From JBCCMB01 sp039026555 (GTDB taxonomy: Bacteria > Pseudomonadota > Alphaproteobacteria > Caulobacterales > Hyphomonadaceae): a DNA stretch of 14,492 nt. The position numbers were made by a program, and so were the translations under genes. Shown one piece after another: positions 7,457 through 14,392 of the stretch. The notes beneath the pieces were generated by a model. That model was not told the origin of the DNA. It was given only the letters and a program-made list of their open reading frames with translations, and ran no database searches. The stretch lies in the NCBI GenBank assembly GCA_039026555.1, contig JBCCMB010000064.1, positions 1-14,492 of the forward strand, read 5' to 3'. Within the stretch, counting starts at the first letter, position 1; each line of letters begins with the position of its first letter.

Positions 7457-8356
7457 TTGAGCTGGGACCCCTACGCCGCCCTGGGCGTCGCCAAAGGCGC
7501 CGACGCCGACGCCATCAAGCGTGCGTATCGAAAACTGGCGAAAACGCTGCATCCGGACGTCAATCCCGACGATGAAGCGGCTGAGAAACGCTTTAAGCAA
7601 GCGACGGCGGCGTTCAATCTCCTTAGCGATCCGGAAAAGCGCGGCCGATATGATCGCGGGGAGATCGACGCCGACGGCAATGAGAAAGCCGTTTTTCAGG
7701 GCGGATTCGGCGGACCGAGCGGCGGGTTCGGCGGCGGCTTCGGTGATCGAAGCCGCCAAAAGCGGCCCGATGTGTTCGAAGATTTATTTGACGGCATGTT
7801 CGGCCGCAGCGGCGGAGGCGGGCGGGGCTTCGGTCCGTCTCGCGGCGGAGATATTCGATATCGCTTAGACGTCGACTTTCTTGAGGCGGTTAATGGCGCG
7901 CGCAGGCGCGTATCAATGGCGGACGGTCGAAGCCTGGATTTGGTTATTCCCGCCGGCGTTTCCTCGGGACAAACGCTGCGATTAAAAGCGCAGGGCGATC
8001 CAGGCGCGCATGGCGGCCCGCCTGGCGATGCGCTAGTCGAGGTGACCGTTGGCGGGCACGCTTTGTTTGTCCGCGACGGCGACAATCTGCGGATGGATTT
8101 GCGTATTTCGCTCGCTGAAGCGGTGCTCGGCGGGAAAGTTGCTGCGCCCACGCCGTCCGGGCCGGTGTCCCTATCCGTTCCCGCTGGCTCCAATTCCGGC
8201 GACGTTTTGAGGTTGCGTGGAAAGGGGGTCCAGCGCAAAGGCGCCCCCGGCGATCTATTCGCACGCCTCCTGATCACGCTTCCTGACAAATCAGACGACG
8301 AGCTTCAGAACTTCGTTAAGTCCTGGTCGGCCAAGGATGTTGAGCCGCCGCGATGA
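7457..8356 (+). CDS. Type B DnaJ/CbpA-like Hsp40 co-chaperone
   Basis: This 299-residue cytosolic J-protein stimulates the ATPase of DnaK-type Hsp70. The J domain spans about residues 3-68 with the essential HPD at 32-34 (AKTLHPDVNP) and ends in LLSDPEKRGRYD. A Gly/Phe-rich linker follows (about 78-125). Two C-terminal substrate-binding domains then follow, with no CxxCxGxG zinc repeats, which makes it type B. The start is TTG. An in-frame TGA at 7451-7453 lies one codon upstream and leaves no other start before the J domain. Only a weak purine stretch precedes it. It follows the GTA megatron by 76 bp on the same strand without a clear terminator. Whether it takes part in GTA production is unknown; it may be an ordinary housekeeping chaperone. 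Confidence 0.9.
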   Translation: MSWDPYAALGVAKGADADAIKRAYRKLAKTLHPDVNPDDEAAEKRFKQATAAFNLLSDPEKRGRYDRGEIDADGNEKAVFQGGFGGPSGGFGGGFGDRSRQKRPDVFEDLFDGMFGRSGGGGRGFGPSRGGDIRYRLDVDFLEAVNGARRRVSMADGRSLDLVIPAGVSSGQTLRLKAQGDPGAHGGPPGDALVEVTVGGHALFVRDGDNLRMDLRISLAEAVLGGKVAAPTPSGPVSLSVPAGSNSGDVLRLRGKGVQRKGAPGDLFARLLITLPDKSDDELQNFVKSWSAKDVEPPR

Positions 8357-8359
8357 CGA

Positions 8360-8379
8360 CTTGCAGTTAATGCAGCAAG
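8360..8379. repeat. Short inverted repeat upstream of the PepSY gene
   Basis: CTTGC (8360-8364) and GCAAG (8375-8379) form an inverted repeat with a 10-base loop. The loop side also contains TGCAG twice, at 8362-8366 when read with a one-base shift, and at 8371-8375. It lies just after the dnaJ stop and touches the direct repeat described next. It could be a second operator or a weak hairpin. No T-run follows, so it is not a standard terminator. Confidence 0.3.
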
Positions 8380-8396
8380 CGTTCAGATAGCGTTCA
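8378..8396 (+). promoter_or_regulatory. Putative PhoP/OmpR-class response regulator operator (direct repeat)
   Basis: The octamer AGCGTTCA occurs twice, at 8378-8385 and 8389-8396, separated by GAT, giving an 11-bp period. Read as hexamers this is CGTTCA-N5-CGTTCA, close to the enterobacterial PhoP box GGTTTA-N5-GGTTTA in both geometry and sequence. Tandem half-sites one helical turn apart are the usual target of OmpR/PhoB-family dimers. It lies 26 bases before the first gene of an operon that encodes such a regulator, so autoregulation is the simplest reading. Seen: the repeat. Inferred: the protein that binds it. Confidence 0.55.
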
Positions 8397-8406
8397 CGGG
8401 CTTGGC

Positions 8407-8412
8407 GATAAC
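8407..8412 (+). promoter_or_regulatory. Possible -10 element of the PepSY/two-component operon
   Basis: GATAAC lies 10 bases after the direct repeat and 9 bases before the ATG at 8422. No good -35 hexamer is visible, which fits a promoter where a regulator bound to the repeat replaces -35 recognition. Transcription would start at about 8419-8422, giving a leaderless or nearly leaderless message. Confidence 0.35.
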
Positions 8413-8421
8413 TCAGCGCAT

Positions 8422-8742
8422 ATGAAACGTATTCTTGTACTTGCTTTTCTTGCAGGCCTCGCCGTATCGCCGGCGGCGCTTGCACAGAATTGGCCTGGGG
8501 CGACTTTAACGCCTCAAAACGAAGCGCGCGACGCGCGCTCGAAGGGCCGTACAATGCCGCTGAGCGCGATAAAGCAACAGTTAAAGTCGCGCTATGGCGG
8601 AGATATGTCTGACGCCGTGATGTATTCCGGCCGTAATGGCGGGTATTCTTATGAGATCAGTTGGATCGACCGGGACGGGCGTCGTTTGGTGCTTGATGTG
8701 GACGCCCAATCCGGCCGTGTCCGCTCCGCGCGCGGGAGATAA
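8422..8742 (+). CDS. Secreted PepSY-domain protein, possible FeuN-like modulator
   Basis: This 106-residue protein has a clear signal peptide: basic MKR, a hydrophobic core to about residue 18, and an ALA cleavage site before Gln22. The mature 85 residues contain one PepSY-like unit (about 42-105), with the helix PLSAIKQQLKSRYGGD, then YSYEISWIDRDGRRLVLDV and the ending DAQSGRVRSARGR. PepSY domains are thought to act as small inhibitory modules. The gene directly precedes a response regulator and kinase, like feuN in Sinorhizobium meliloti, which encodes a small periplasmic modulator of FeuQ. Homology to FeuN is not shown here; the analogy rests on size, secretion and position. No ribosome binding site is visible. 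The next gene starts 3 bases after the stop. Confidence 0.82.
   Translation: MKRILVLAFLAGLAVSPAALAQNWPGATLTPQNEARDARSKGRTMPLSAIKQQLKSRYGGDMSDAVMYSGRNGGYSYEISWIDRDGRRLVLDVDAQSGRVRSARGR
8734..8738 (+). promoter_or_regulatory. Ribosome binding site of the response regulator gene
   Basis: GGGAG lies within the last codons of the PepSY gene, 7 bases before the ATG at 8746. It supports that start rather than the out-of-frame ATG at 8742. Confidence 0.65.
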
Positions 8743-8745
8743 TGT

Positions 8746-9426
8746 ATGAGAGTTCTCATTGTTGAAGACGATCCGGATCTAGGCCGCCAATTGACCGAGG
8801 CTTTGTCGCAAAACGGCTATGCGGTGGATCACGCGGCCGATGGCGAAGAAGGCCATTTTTTGGGCGATACCGAGCCCTATGACGCGGTCGTGTTGGATCT
8901 CGGCTTGCCTAAAATCGACGGCGTCCGGGTTTTGGAGCGCTGGCGCGCGGCCGGCAAAGACATGCCGGTCTTGATTCTGACCGCGCGCGATCGCTGGAGC
9001 GAGAAGGTTGCAGGTTTTGACGCCGGCGCTGACGATTATCTCGCCAAGCCGTTCTACACGGAAGAATTGTTGGCGCGCCTTCGAGCGTTGCTGCGCCGCG
9101 CGGCGGGTCACGCCAGCGCCGCTTTGCAATGCGGCGATCTGAGAGTGGATACGCGCGCGGCGCGCGCGTCGGTGGACGGCGAGCCCATTAAGCTGACGGC
9201 GCATGAGTATCGCGTGCTCAGCTATATGATGCACCATCAAGGACGCGTGGTGCCGCGTACGGAATTGGTGGAGCATATTTATGATCAGGATTTCGATCGG
9301 GACAGCAATACGATTGAGGTGTTTGTCGGTCGCTTGCGGAAGAAAATCGGATCGGACCGCATTTTGACCGAGCGCGGTCTCGGCTATCGATTGATCGACC
9401 CGGCCGCTGAGGACGCCCCTAGCTGA
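8746..9426 (+). CDS. feuP: OmpR/PhoP-family response regulator, FeuP-like
   Basis: This 226-residue cytoplasmic transcription regulator has an N-terminal receiver domain (1-115) with acidic residues Asp8 and Asp9, phospho-acceptor Asp51 in VVLDLGLPK, Thr79 in LILTARD, and Lys101 in DDYLAKPF. A winged-helix domain follows (about 125-222) with KLTAHEYRVLSYM, the recognition region DSNTIEVFVGRLRKKIG, and the wing LTERGLGYRL. The residues around the receiver output face (DDYLAKPFYTEELLARL) are of the PhoP/QseB group. It sits between a secreted PepSY protein and its cognate kinase, and upstream of cytochrome c maturation genes, as expected for alphaproteobacterial FeuP. The direct repeat at 8378-8396 is its likely target. 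The symbol is by similarity and synteny. Confidence 0.88.
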   Translation: MRVLIVEDDPDLGRQLTEALSQNGYAVDHAADGEEGHFLGDTEPYDAVVLDLGLPKIDGVRVLERWRAAGKDMPVLILTARDRWSEKVAGFDAGADDYLAKPFYTEELLARLRALLRRAAGHASAALQCGDLRVDTRAARASVDGEPIKLTAHEYRVLSYMMHHQGRVVPRTELVEHIYDQDFDRDSNTIEVFVGRLRKKIGSDRILTERGLGYRLIDPAAEDAPS

Positions 9427-9427
9427 T

Positions 9428-10840
9428 ATGGGCGATGAGGGCGCGTCGTCGTCTCTGCTGCGACGAGTCTGGGGCTCGATCGCCGGACGATTGCTTTTAG
9501 GCGCGGCCGTTTGGAGCATTTTGGTATTGGCGGTCGCGGGCGCCTATGTGATGGCGCTTTACCGCGCTGAGACAATCCGCCTGCTCGATGAAGATTTGAC
9601 CGCGACGATACAAACGCTGACGGCGGCGGTGGATTCCGATCAAAGCGGCGAGATCGTGGCCAATGACGCCGCCTTTCCCAATGATCCGCGTTTCACCCGC
9701 GTTCTTTCCGGCTGGTATTGGGCGTTTTTGAGCCTCGACGAGGACAATCGCATCACGGAGCCGCTGCCATCGCGCTCTTTGTGGGATGAAGAACCGCCAA
9801 TTGATCAATCGATGATTGATGAAGCGGTCAACGGTCTGGGCGCCATCATTTTTCGAGATGGGACGGGGCCTACCGGCGAGCCAGTGCGCGTTGCGTTGCG
9901 GGCTATCCTCTTACCGGATCGGGAGGCGCCCATAGGCGTTTACGCCGCGATTGATCTGCAAGCGGCCGATACGAGCGCGGAGAGGCTGCGCACCCGCTTG
10001 TTTCTCGCATTGGCGGTGCTGGCGCTCGGCTTGTTTTTGGCGGTCTTTCTGCAGGTGCGCATTGGTTTGGCGCCTGTACGCCAGATCCGCCGGTCTTTGT
10101 CGGACATCCGCGCTGGGCGCAAAACACAGCTAACCGGCCCCTATCCTTTAGAGTTGACGCCGCTCGCCCAGGAAATGAACACGCTCATTGATCACAACAA
10201 GGATGTTGTGGAGCGCGCGCGGACGCATGTCGGTAATCTCGCCCACGCTTTGAAAACGCCGATCGCAATCCTCATCAATGAATCTGATGGCGAGGATGAT
10301 CGCGCGAAGCTGATCCGCCGACAGGCTGAAGCGATGTCGCAGAACGTCAATCATTATCTGCAACGCGCTCAGGCGGCGGCGCGCGCGGAGGTCTTAGGCG
10401 CGCGCACGGAGATTGCGCCGGCCGTGGACGATTTGGCGCGGCTGTTAAAGCGCTTGCATCGTGATAAAGCGCTGCAGATTGAGGTCGACATTGATCCCGG
10501 CGCCGTCTTTCGAGGGGAACGCCAGGATCTGGATGATCTCATTGGTAATCTGATGGATAACGCCGCCAAATGGGGCCGATCGACAATCAGCGTCACGGCG
10601 CGAAAAACGGGTGCAGGCGTGCGCATTTGCGTCGACGATGACGGGCCGGGCCTGCGCGAAGAAGACCGCGCGGCTGCGATGGAGCGAGGCCGGCGGCTGG
10701 ATGAAAGCGAACCGGGCACGGGCCTTGGTTTGTCGATCGTAAAAGAACTCGCCGAGCTTTATGGCGGCGCATTCGCGTTGGAAGACAGCCGGCTGGGCGG
10801 CCTGTCTGCGCGCCTAGATTTGCCGGCGGCCACATCGTGA
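9428..10840 (+). CDS. feuQ: Sensor histidine kinase, FeuQ/PhoQ-like
   Basis: This 470-residue inner-membrane kinase is the partner of the preceding regulator and starts 1 base after its stop. TM1 is at about 20-44 and TM2 at about 190-210, framing a periplasmic sensor domain of about 145 residues. That domain carries acidic patches (LLDEDLTA, SLDEDN, WDEEPPID), recalling the cation-sensing surface of PhoQ. A HAMP-like segment follows (about 211-262). The phospho-acceptor is His273 in NLAHALKTPIAIL. The ATP-binding domain shows the N box at 374-378 (NLMDN), the G1 box at 403-409 (DDDGPGL) and the G2 box at 430-435 (GTGLGL). Its stop overlaps the GTG of ccmI, tying the signalling genes to the cytochrome genes. 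The ligand cannot be told from the sequence. Confidence 0.9.
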   Translation: MGDEGASSSLLRRVWGSIAGRLLLGAAVWSILVLAVAGAYVMALYRAETIRLLDEDLTATIQTLTAAVDSDQSGEIVANDAAFPNDPRFTRVLSGWYWAFLSLDEDNRITEPLPSRSLWDEEPPIDQSMIDEAVNGLGAIIFRDGTGPTGEPVRVALRAILLPDREAPIGVYAAIDLQAADTSAERLRTRLFLALAVLALGLFLAVFLQVRIGLAPVRQIRRSLSDIRAGRKTQLTGPYPLELTPLAQEMNTLIDHNKDVVERARTHVGNLAHALKTPIAILINESDGEDDRAKLIRRQAEAMSQNVNHYLQRAQAAARAEVLGARTEIAPAVDDLARLLKRLHRDKALQIEVDIDPGAVFRGERQDLDDLIGNLMDNAAKWGRSTISVTARKTGAGVRICVDDDGPGLREEDRAAAMERGRRLDESEPGTGLGLSIVKELAELYGGAFALEDSRLGGLSARLDLPAATS

Positions 10841-11508
10841 TCTGGGTTTATGTCCTCGGCGGGATCGCCGCGCTCGGCTTGGCCTTTGTTTGCGCGCGGA
10901 CGTGGGCGGGACGGGCGCTGGTGTTCGCCGCTGCGCTTGCGGGCCTGGGAGCTTACGCGATGGTGGGCGACGCCGATGCGCCCGACCAACCTTTGGAGGC
11001 GCGGTTAGCAGCCTTGGGCGAGGTCGATCCCGAGCAGATGACGCTGGAGCAGCGCTTGGCGCTTTGGCAGAGCTTTGCGCGGGCTAAACCAGAAGACCCT
11101 GTCCCACACAGATATATCGGCGATCTTTTGTCGATCGCAGAACGCGACGCGGCCGCCATGCGCGCTTATCAGTCAGCTCTTAGGCGCGATCCGGCCCATG
11201 CGCCGGCGTTGAGCGGATTGGCGGACTTGCTGGTGCGCGGCGCGCGCGGCGACGTCTCCGCCGAGGCGGCGCGGCTTTACGCCGCCGCTTATAGTGTCGA
11301 ACCGCGGGATGTGCGATCAGGCTTTATGGCCGGCTTGAATGATTGGCAGGAGGGGCGCCGGGATCAAGCGAATGCACGGTGGGACGCCCTGCGCGACGCG
11401 TTGCCGGAGGGCGCGCCGATCCGCGAGGGGTTAGCGCAAATGCGCGCAGGGTTGGAGGCGTCCTCCGCGCCCGAGGCGGACCCCATAGAGGCTGAGCGCG
11501 GCGAATAG
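10837..11508 (+). CDS. ccmI: Cytochrome c biogenesis protein CcmI (CycH), short form
   Basis: This 223-residue protein probably holds apocytochrome c for the CcmF/CcmH haem ligation complex. It starts at a GTG that shares GTGA with the kinase stop. Two membrane segments lie at about 2-20 and 27-43, the CcmI-1 arrangement. A spacer with TLEQRLALWQSFARAKPEDP follows, then about three TPR-like helical pairs (about 88-195), for example RYIGDLLSIAERDAAAMRAY and ALSGLADLLVRG. The C-terminus is short and acidic. The E. coli and Rhodobacter versions have a larger C-terminal domain, absent here. Identity rests on topology, TPRs and the ccmE-ccmF-ccmH genes that follow. An unrelated TPR protein is a remote alternative. 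Confidence 0.82.
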   Translation: MIWVYVLGGIAALGLAFVCARTWAGRALVFAAALAGLGAYAMVGDADAPDQPLEARLAALGEVDPEQMTLEQRLALWQSFARAKPEDPVPHRYIGDLLSIAERDAAAMRAYQSALRRDPAHAPALSGLADLLVRGARGDVSAEAARLYAAAYSVEPRDVRSGFMAGLNDWQEGRRDQANARWDALRDALPEGAPIREGLAQMRAGLEASSAPEADPIEAERGE

Positions 11509-11567
11509 TCCGCATCGCGAAGATGGCGCCGGCCGCGAACGTCGCTATATGTCAGCCAACAGCGTTT

Positions 11568-11572
11568 AGGAG
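11568..11572 (+). promoter_or_regulatory. Ribosome binding site of ccmE
   Basis: AGGAG lies 8 bases before the ATG at 11581. The 72-bp gap before ccmE is the only sizeable break inside the ccm block. It also contains an AT-rich GCTATATG at 11544-11551 that could be a weak -10, but no matching -35 is visible. Confidence 0.7.
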
Positions 11573-11580
11573 CAGATGGT

Positions 11581-12051
11581 ATGCGCGCACGGTCGCAACG
11601 GGTTTGGCTCATCGCCGTGGCCGGTGTTTTATTGGCTGGGGCGACGGCGCTGACGTTGACCGCGCTACGCGATACTGTGACTTATTTTTACGGGCCCAGC
11701 GAGATTGTTGAAAAATCCGTCGCCGCGCCGGGCGTCAAAGCGCGCATCGGCGGATTGGTCGGCGTCGACAGCATTGCGCAAGCTGAAAACGCCGTCACAA
11801 AATTCGACATCACAGACGGCGTCCACATTGTGCCTGTCTTAACACGTGAACCGCTGCCGGATTTGTTTGAAGAAGGCCAGGGCGTTGTGGTCGAAGGCGC
11901 GTTCGGCGCGAACGGCGTGTTCGAAGCCTCGCGCGTCCTGGCGCGGCATGATGAAAACTATATGCCGCGCGAAGTCTATGATGCGCTGCGAGAAGCCGGG
12001 GGCGAGGCCGCCGTCAATGAGGCGCTTTACGGCTCAGGTGAGACCAGTTGA
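11581..12051 (+). CDS. ccmE: Haem chaperone CcmE (CycJ)
   Basis: This 156-residue periplasmic haem carrier is anchored by an N-terminal membrane segment (about 8-28). It receives haem from CcmC and hands it to CcmF/CcmH. The family marks are present: TYFYGPSEIVEK after the anchor, the beta-barrel segment VKFDITDG-like AVTKFDITDG, and LPDLFEEGQGVVVEG. The haem-binding motif is HDENYMPREV with the covalent haem ligand His123 and Tyr127, the counterparts of E. coli His130 and Tyr134. A disordered tail follows, as usual. The start is supported by AGGAG. The stop overlaps the ccmF start as TTGA. Confidence 0.96.
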   Translation: MRARSQRVWLIAVAGVLLAGATALTLTALRDTVTYFYGPSEIVEKSVAAPGVKARIGGLVGVDSIAQAENAVTKFDITDGVHIVPVLTREPLPDLFEEGQGVVVEGAFGANGVFEASRVLARHDENYMPREVYDALREAGGEAAVNEALYGSGETS

Positions 12052-13988
12052 GCATTGAACTTGCGCACGTGGCCGCATTTTTAGCCTTCGGCTTTGCGCT
12101 GACGGCGGGAATTGCAGGACTTGTCGGGCGCGGCGAGATCGCCGGACGCGCCTCGATCGCGATTTGCGGTCTTTTAAGCGTGTCGTTCGTGATTTTAGTT
12201 TTGGCGTTCATGCGCTCGGATTTTTCGTTAGCGCTGGTCGTCGCCAATTCTCACAGTTTGAAGCCGGACCTCTACAAATTCGCGGGGACTTGGGGCAATC
12301 ACGAAGGCTCCATGTTGTTGTGGTGTTTGATCATGGCGGCCTATGGCGCCATCGCCGCTTGGGTCATGCATCCCGGAGAGATCAAGTCGAAAGCGCTGGG
12401 CGTGCAGGGCCTGCTGACGGCTTTGTCTTTGGCTTATCTCTTATTCGCCTCAAGCCCGTTCAAGCGGTTGGATCCCGCGCCAATGGAAGGGACCGGGCTC
12501 AACCCGCTGCTGCAAGACCCAGCTTTGGCGGCGCATCCGCCATTTTTGTATGTCGGGTATGTCGGGTTCTCGTTTGTGTTCTCAATGGCCGCCGCAGGTC
12601 TGCTCGTCGGCGAGGTCGGACGCGATTGGGCGCGGCGGACGCGGCCTTGGACGCTGGCGGCGTGGAGCGGTTTGACGGTCGGGATCGCGCTTGGGTCGAT
12701 CTGGGCCTATTACGAGCTGGGCTGGGGTGGTTGGTGGTTTTGGGACCCGGTCGAAAACGCTAGTTTCATGCCGTGGCTGGTCGGCGCCGCGTTGATGCAT
12801 TCCATCATCGTCACCGAAAAGCGCGGCGGTTTGTCGGCGTGGACCGTCTTGCTTGCAGTCCTGGCGTTCTGCTTTTCGCTATTGGGCGCGTTCTTGGTGC
12901 GCTCGGGCGTTTTAACCTCGGTCCACGCCTTTGCGCTTGATCCAGAGCGGGGCGCGTTGTTGCTCATCGGGCTGGGAATTGCAGGCGGCGCAGCGCTTGC
13001 GCTTTACGCCTGGCGGGCGCCGGCGCTTAAATCCGGGACGCCTTTTGATCCGGTGAGCCGCGAAGGCGCGCTTATTCTCAACAATCTGTTTTTGTCGATC
13101 GCAGCTGCCACCGTTTTGGTTGGAACGCTCTACCCCTTGATGGTGGAGGCGGCGACGGGGGAGAAAGTCTCGGTCGGACCGCCCTACTTTAATCTGACCT
13201 TGGCGCCGATAATGGCCTTCTTGTTCCTGGCGCCGCCCTTGGCGCAGGCGTTTTCCTGGACGCGGGCGGAACCTGGGCTTGTATTGCGGCGCTTGCGATG
13301 GGCCGCTTTGATCGCGGCGCTGACCGGCGTTTTGGCGTTCTTCTTAATCGCCCAGACGGTTTGGGTCGTGCTCGGCGTGGCCGTAGGCGTCTGGCTGATT
13401 GGCGGCGCGATTGTCGATCTTGCCAAGCGGATCGGCGGCGGGGGGTGGGCGCGAGCGATCGCGCTGCCAGCTGCGGTTTGGGGGATGACGCTGGCTCATA
13501 TTGGCCTGGGCGTCTTCGTCATCGGCGCGGTCGCCGAAACGTCAGGGCGGGTCGAACGCACTTATGCGCTCGCGCCCGGCGAAATCACGCAATTCGGCGA
13601 TTGGGCGCTGACCTTCAACGGCGTCGCCGTCGCTGAGGGGCCCAATTACTATGCCGACCGCGCGGAAATCATTGCAGAAAAGGGATCAAGGCGCGTGGTT
13701 TTGGAACCGGAAAAACGGTTTTACCCTGCAGCGGGCACGCCGACGACGGAAGTCGCCATCCGAAAAAGCGCGCTCGGTGATCTTTACATCGCTCTAGGCG
13801 AACCGGTGCGTTCCTCGCCCGGGTCTTGGACGCTGAGAGCGTCGTTTAATCCTCTCATCGACTGGGTATTTTTAGGCTGCGGCCTGATCGCGCTGGGCGG
13901 CCTTTTGGCGTTGGCGGACAAACGCTTCCGCAGAAGGTCGGAAGATACGGCGGAACAGCCTGAGGACAAAAAAGAGGTGTTGGCGTGA
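12048..13988 (+). CDS. ccmF: Cytochrome c haem lyase subunit CcmF (CycK)
   Basis: This 646-residue multi-spanning inner-membrane protein attaches haem to apocytochrome c together with CcmH and CcmI. The start is a TTG within TTGA, with AGGTGAG at 12036-12042 five bases upstream. The WWD motif is at 226-233 (WGGWWFWD) followed by PVEN. The four conserved haem-ligand histidines are all present at 163 (AHPPFLY), 251 (MHSIIV), 293 (SVHAFA) and 484 (AHIGLG), matching E. coli 173, 261, 303 and 491 with near-constant offset. The N-terminal NSHSLKPDLYKFAGTWGNHE is also typical. Length is normal. The C-terminal charged tail overlaps the ccmH start as GTGA. CcmA-D and CcmG are not in the window and must be elsewhere. 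Confidence 0.97.
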   Translation: MSIELAHVAAFLAFGFALTAGIAGLVGRGEIAGRASIAICGLLSVSFVILVLAFMRSDFSLALVVANSHSLKPDLYKFAGTWGNHEGSMLLWCLIMAAYGAIAAWVMHPGEIKSKALGVQGLLTALSLAYLLFASSPFKRLDPAPMEGTGLNPLLQDPALAAHPPFLYVGYVGFSFVFSMAAAGLLVGEVGRDWARRTRPWTLAAWSGLTVGIALGSIWAYYELGWGGWWFWDPVENASFMPWLVGAALMHSIIVTEKRGGLSAWTVLLAVLAFCFSLLGAFLVRSGVLTSVHAFALDPERGALLLIGLGIAGGAALALYAWRAPALKSGTPFDPVSREGALILNNLFLSIAAATVLVGTLYPLMVEAATGEKVSVGPPYFNLTLAPIMAFLFLAPPLAQAFSWTRAEPGLVLRRLRWAALIAALTGVLAFFLIAQTVWVVLGVAVGVWLIGGAIVDLAKRIGGGGWARAIALPAAVWGMTLAHIGLGVFVIGAVAETSGRVERTYALAPGEITQFGDWALTFNGVAVAEGPNYYADRAEIIAEKGSRRVVLEPEKRFYPAAGTPTTEVAIRKSALGDLYIALGEPVRSSPGSWTLRASFNPLIDWVFLGCGLIALGGLLALADKRFRRRSEDTAEQPEDKKEVLA

Positions 13989-14392
13989 TCGCTGCGCTGA
14001 TCTTCGCTTTGGTCTTGGGGGACGCGCCCTTGGAAGACCCCGCTGAAGAAGCGCGGGCGCAGGCTTTGATGCAGGAAATCCGCTGTGTCGCTTGCGAAAA
14101 CGAGCCCATTTCGCAATCCGCATCCGATATTGCGCGCGATATGCGCCGGGCGGTGCGCAATCAGATTGCGGCGGGTGCGGACGATGGCGAAGTGCGTAAT
14201 TGGTTCGCCGAACGTTATGGCGATTTCGTTCTGTTTCGTCCAAAGGCGAGCGGCGGCGGCGCGCTTTTGTGGGCCTTTCCTTTCATTCTGCTCGCGGGCG
14301 TCGGCGCTGTACTTTTCCTTGCGGCGACGCGGGCGCGGCGGCGATTTGAGGCGAGCCCGGCGAAGGATCACGACAACCCCTCTGATTTGTGA
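13985..14392 (+). CDS. ccmH: Cytochrome c maturation thioredox protein CcmH (CycL)
   Basis: This 135-residue membrane-anchored periplasmic protein helps reduce the apocytochrome CxxC pair and works with CcmF. The redox pair is Cys34 and Cys37 in IRCVACENEP, where the usual RCxxCQN is changed to RCxxCEN. ASDIARDMRRAVRNQI and WFAERYGDFVLFRP are family marks. A C-terminal membrane helix lies at about 94-115. The only possible start is the GTG at 13985, because the frame has a TGA at 13961 and no ATG, GTG or TTG between. AGAGG at 13973-13977 may be the ribosome binding site. The N-terminus MIAALIFALVLGDAP is hydrophobic but has no basic residue, an unusual signal sequence. Single-domain length fits bacteria with a separate CcmI. 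Confidence 0.95.
   Translation: MIAALIFALVLGDAPLEDPAEEARAQALMQEIRCVACENEPISQSASDIARDMRRAVRNQIAAGADDGEVRNWFAERYGDFVLFRPKASGGGALLWAFPFILLAGVGAVLFLAATRARRRFEASPAKDHDNPSDL

Noticed and set aside
7712..7760. Repeated GGTTCGGCGG-like units that look like a DNA repeat
   Set aside because: They encode the Gly/Phe-rich linker of the J-protein, so the repetition is explained by the protein sequence.
11523..11711. Open frame of 62 codons spanning the ccmI-ccmE gap
   Set aside because: It has no ribosome binding site, runs into ccmE out of frame, and gives a product with no recognisable features. The ccmE start is well supported instead.
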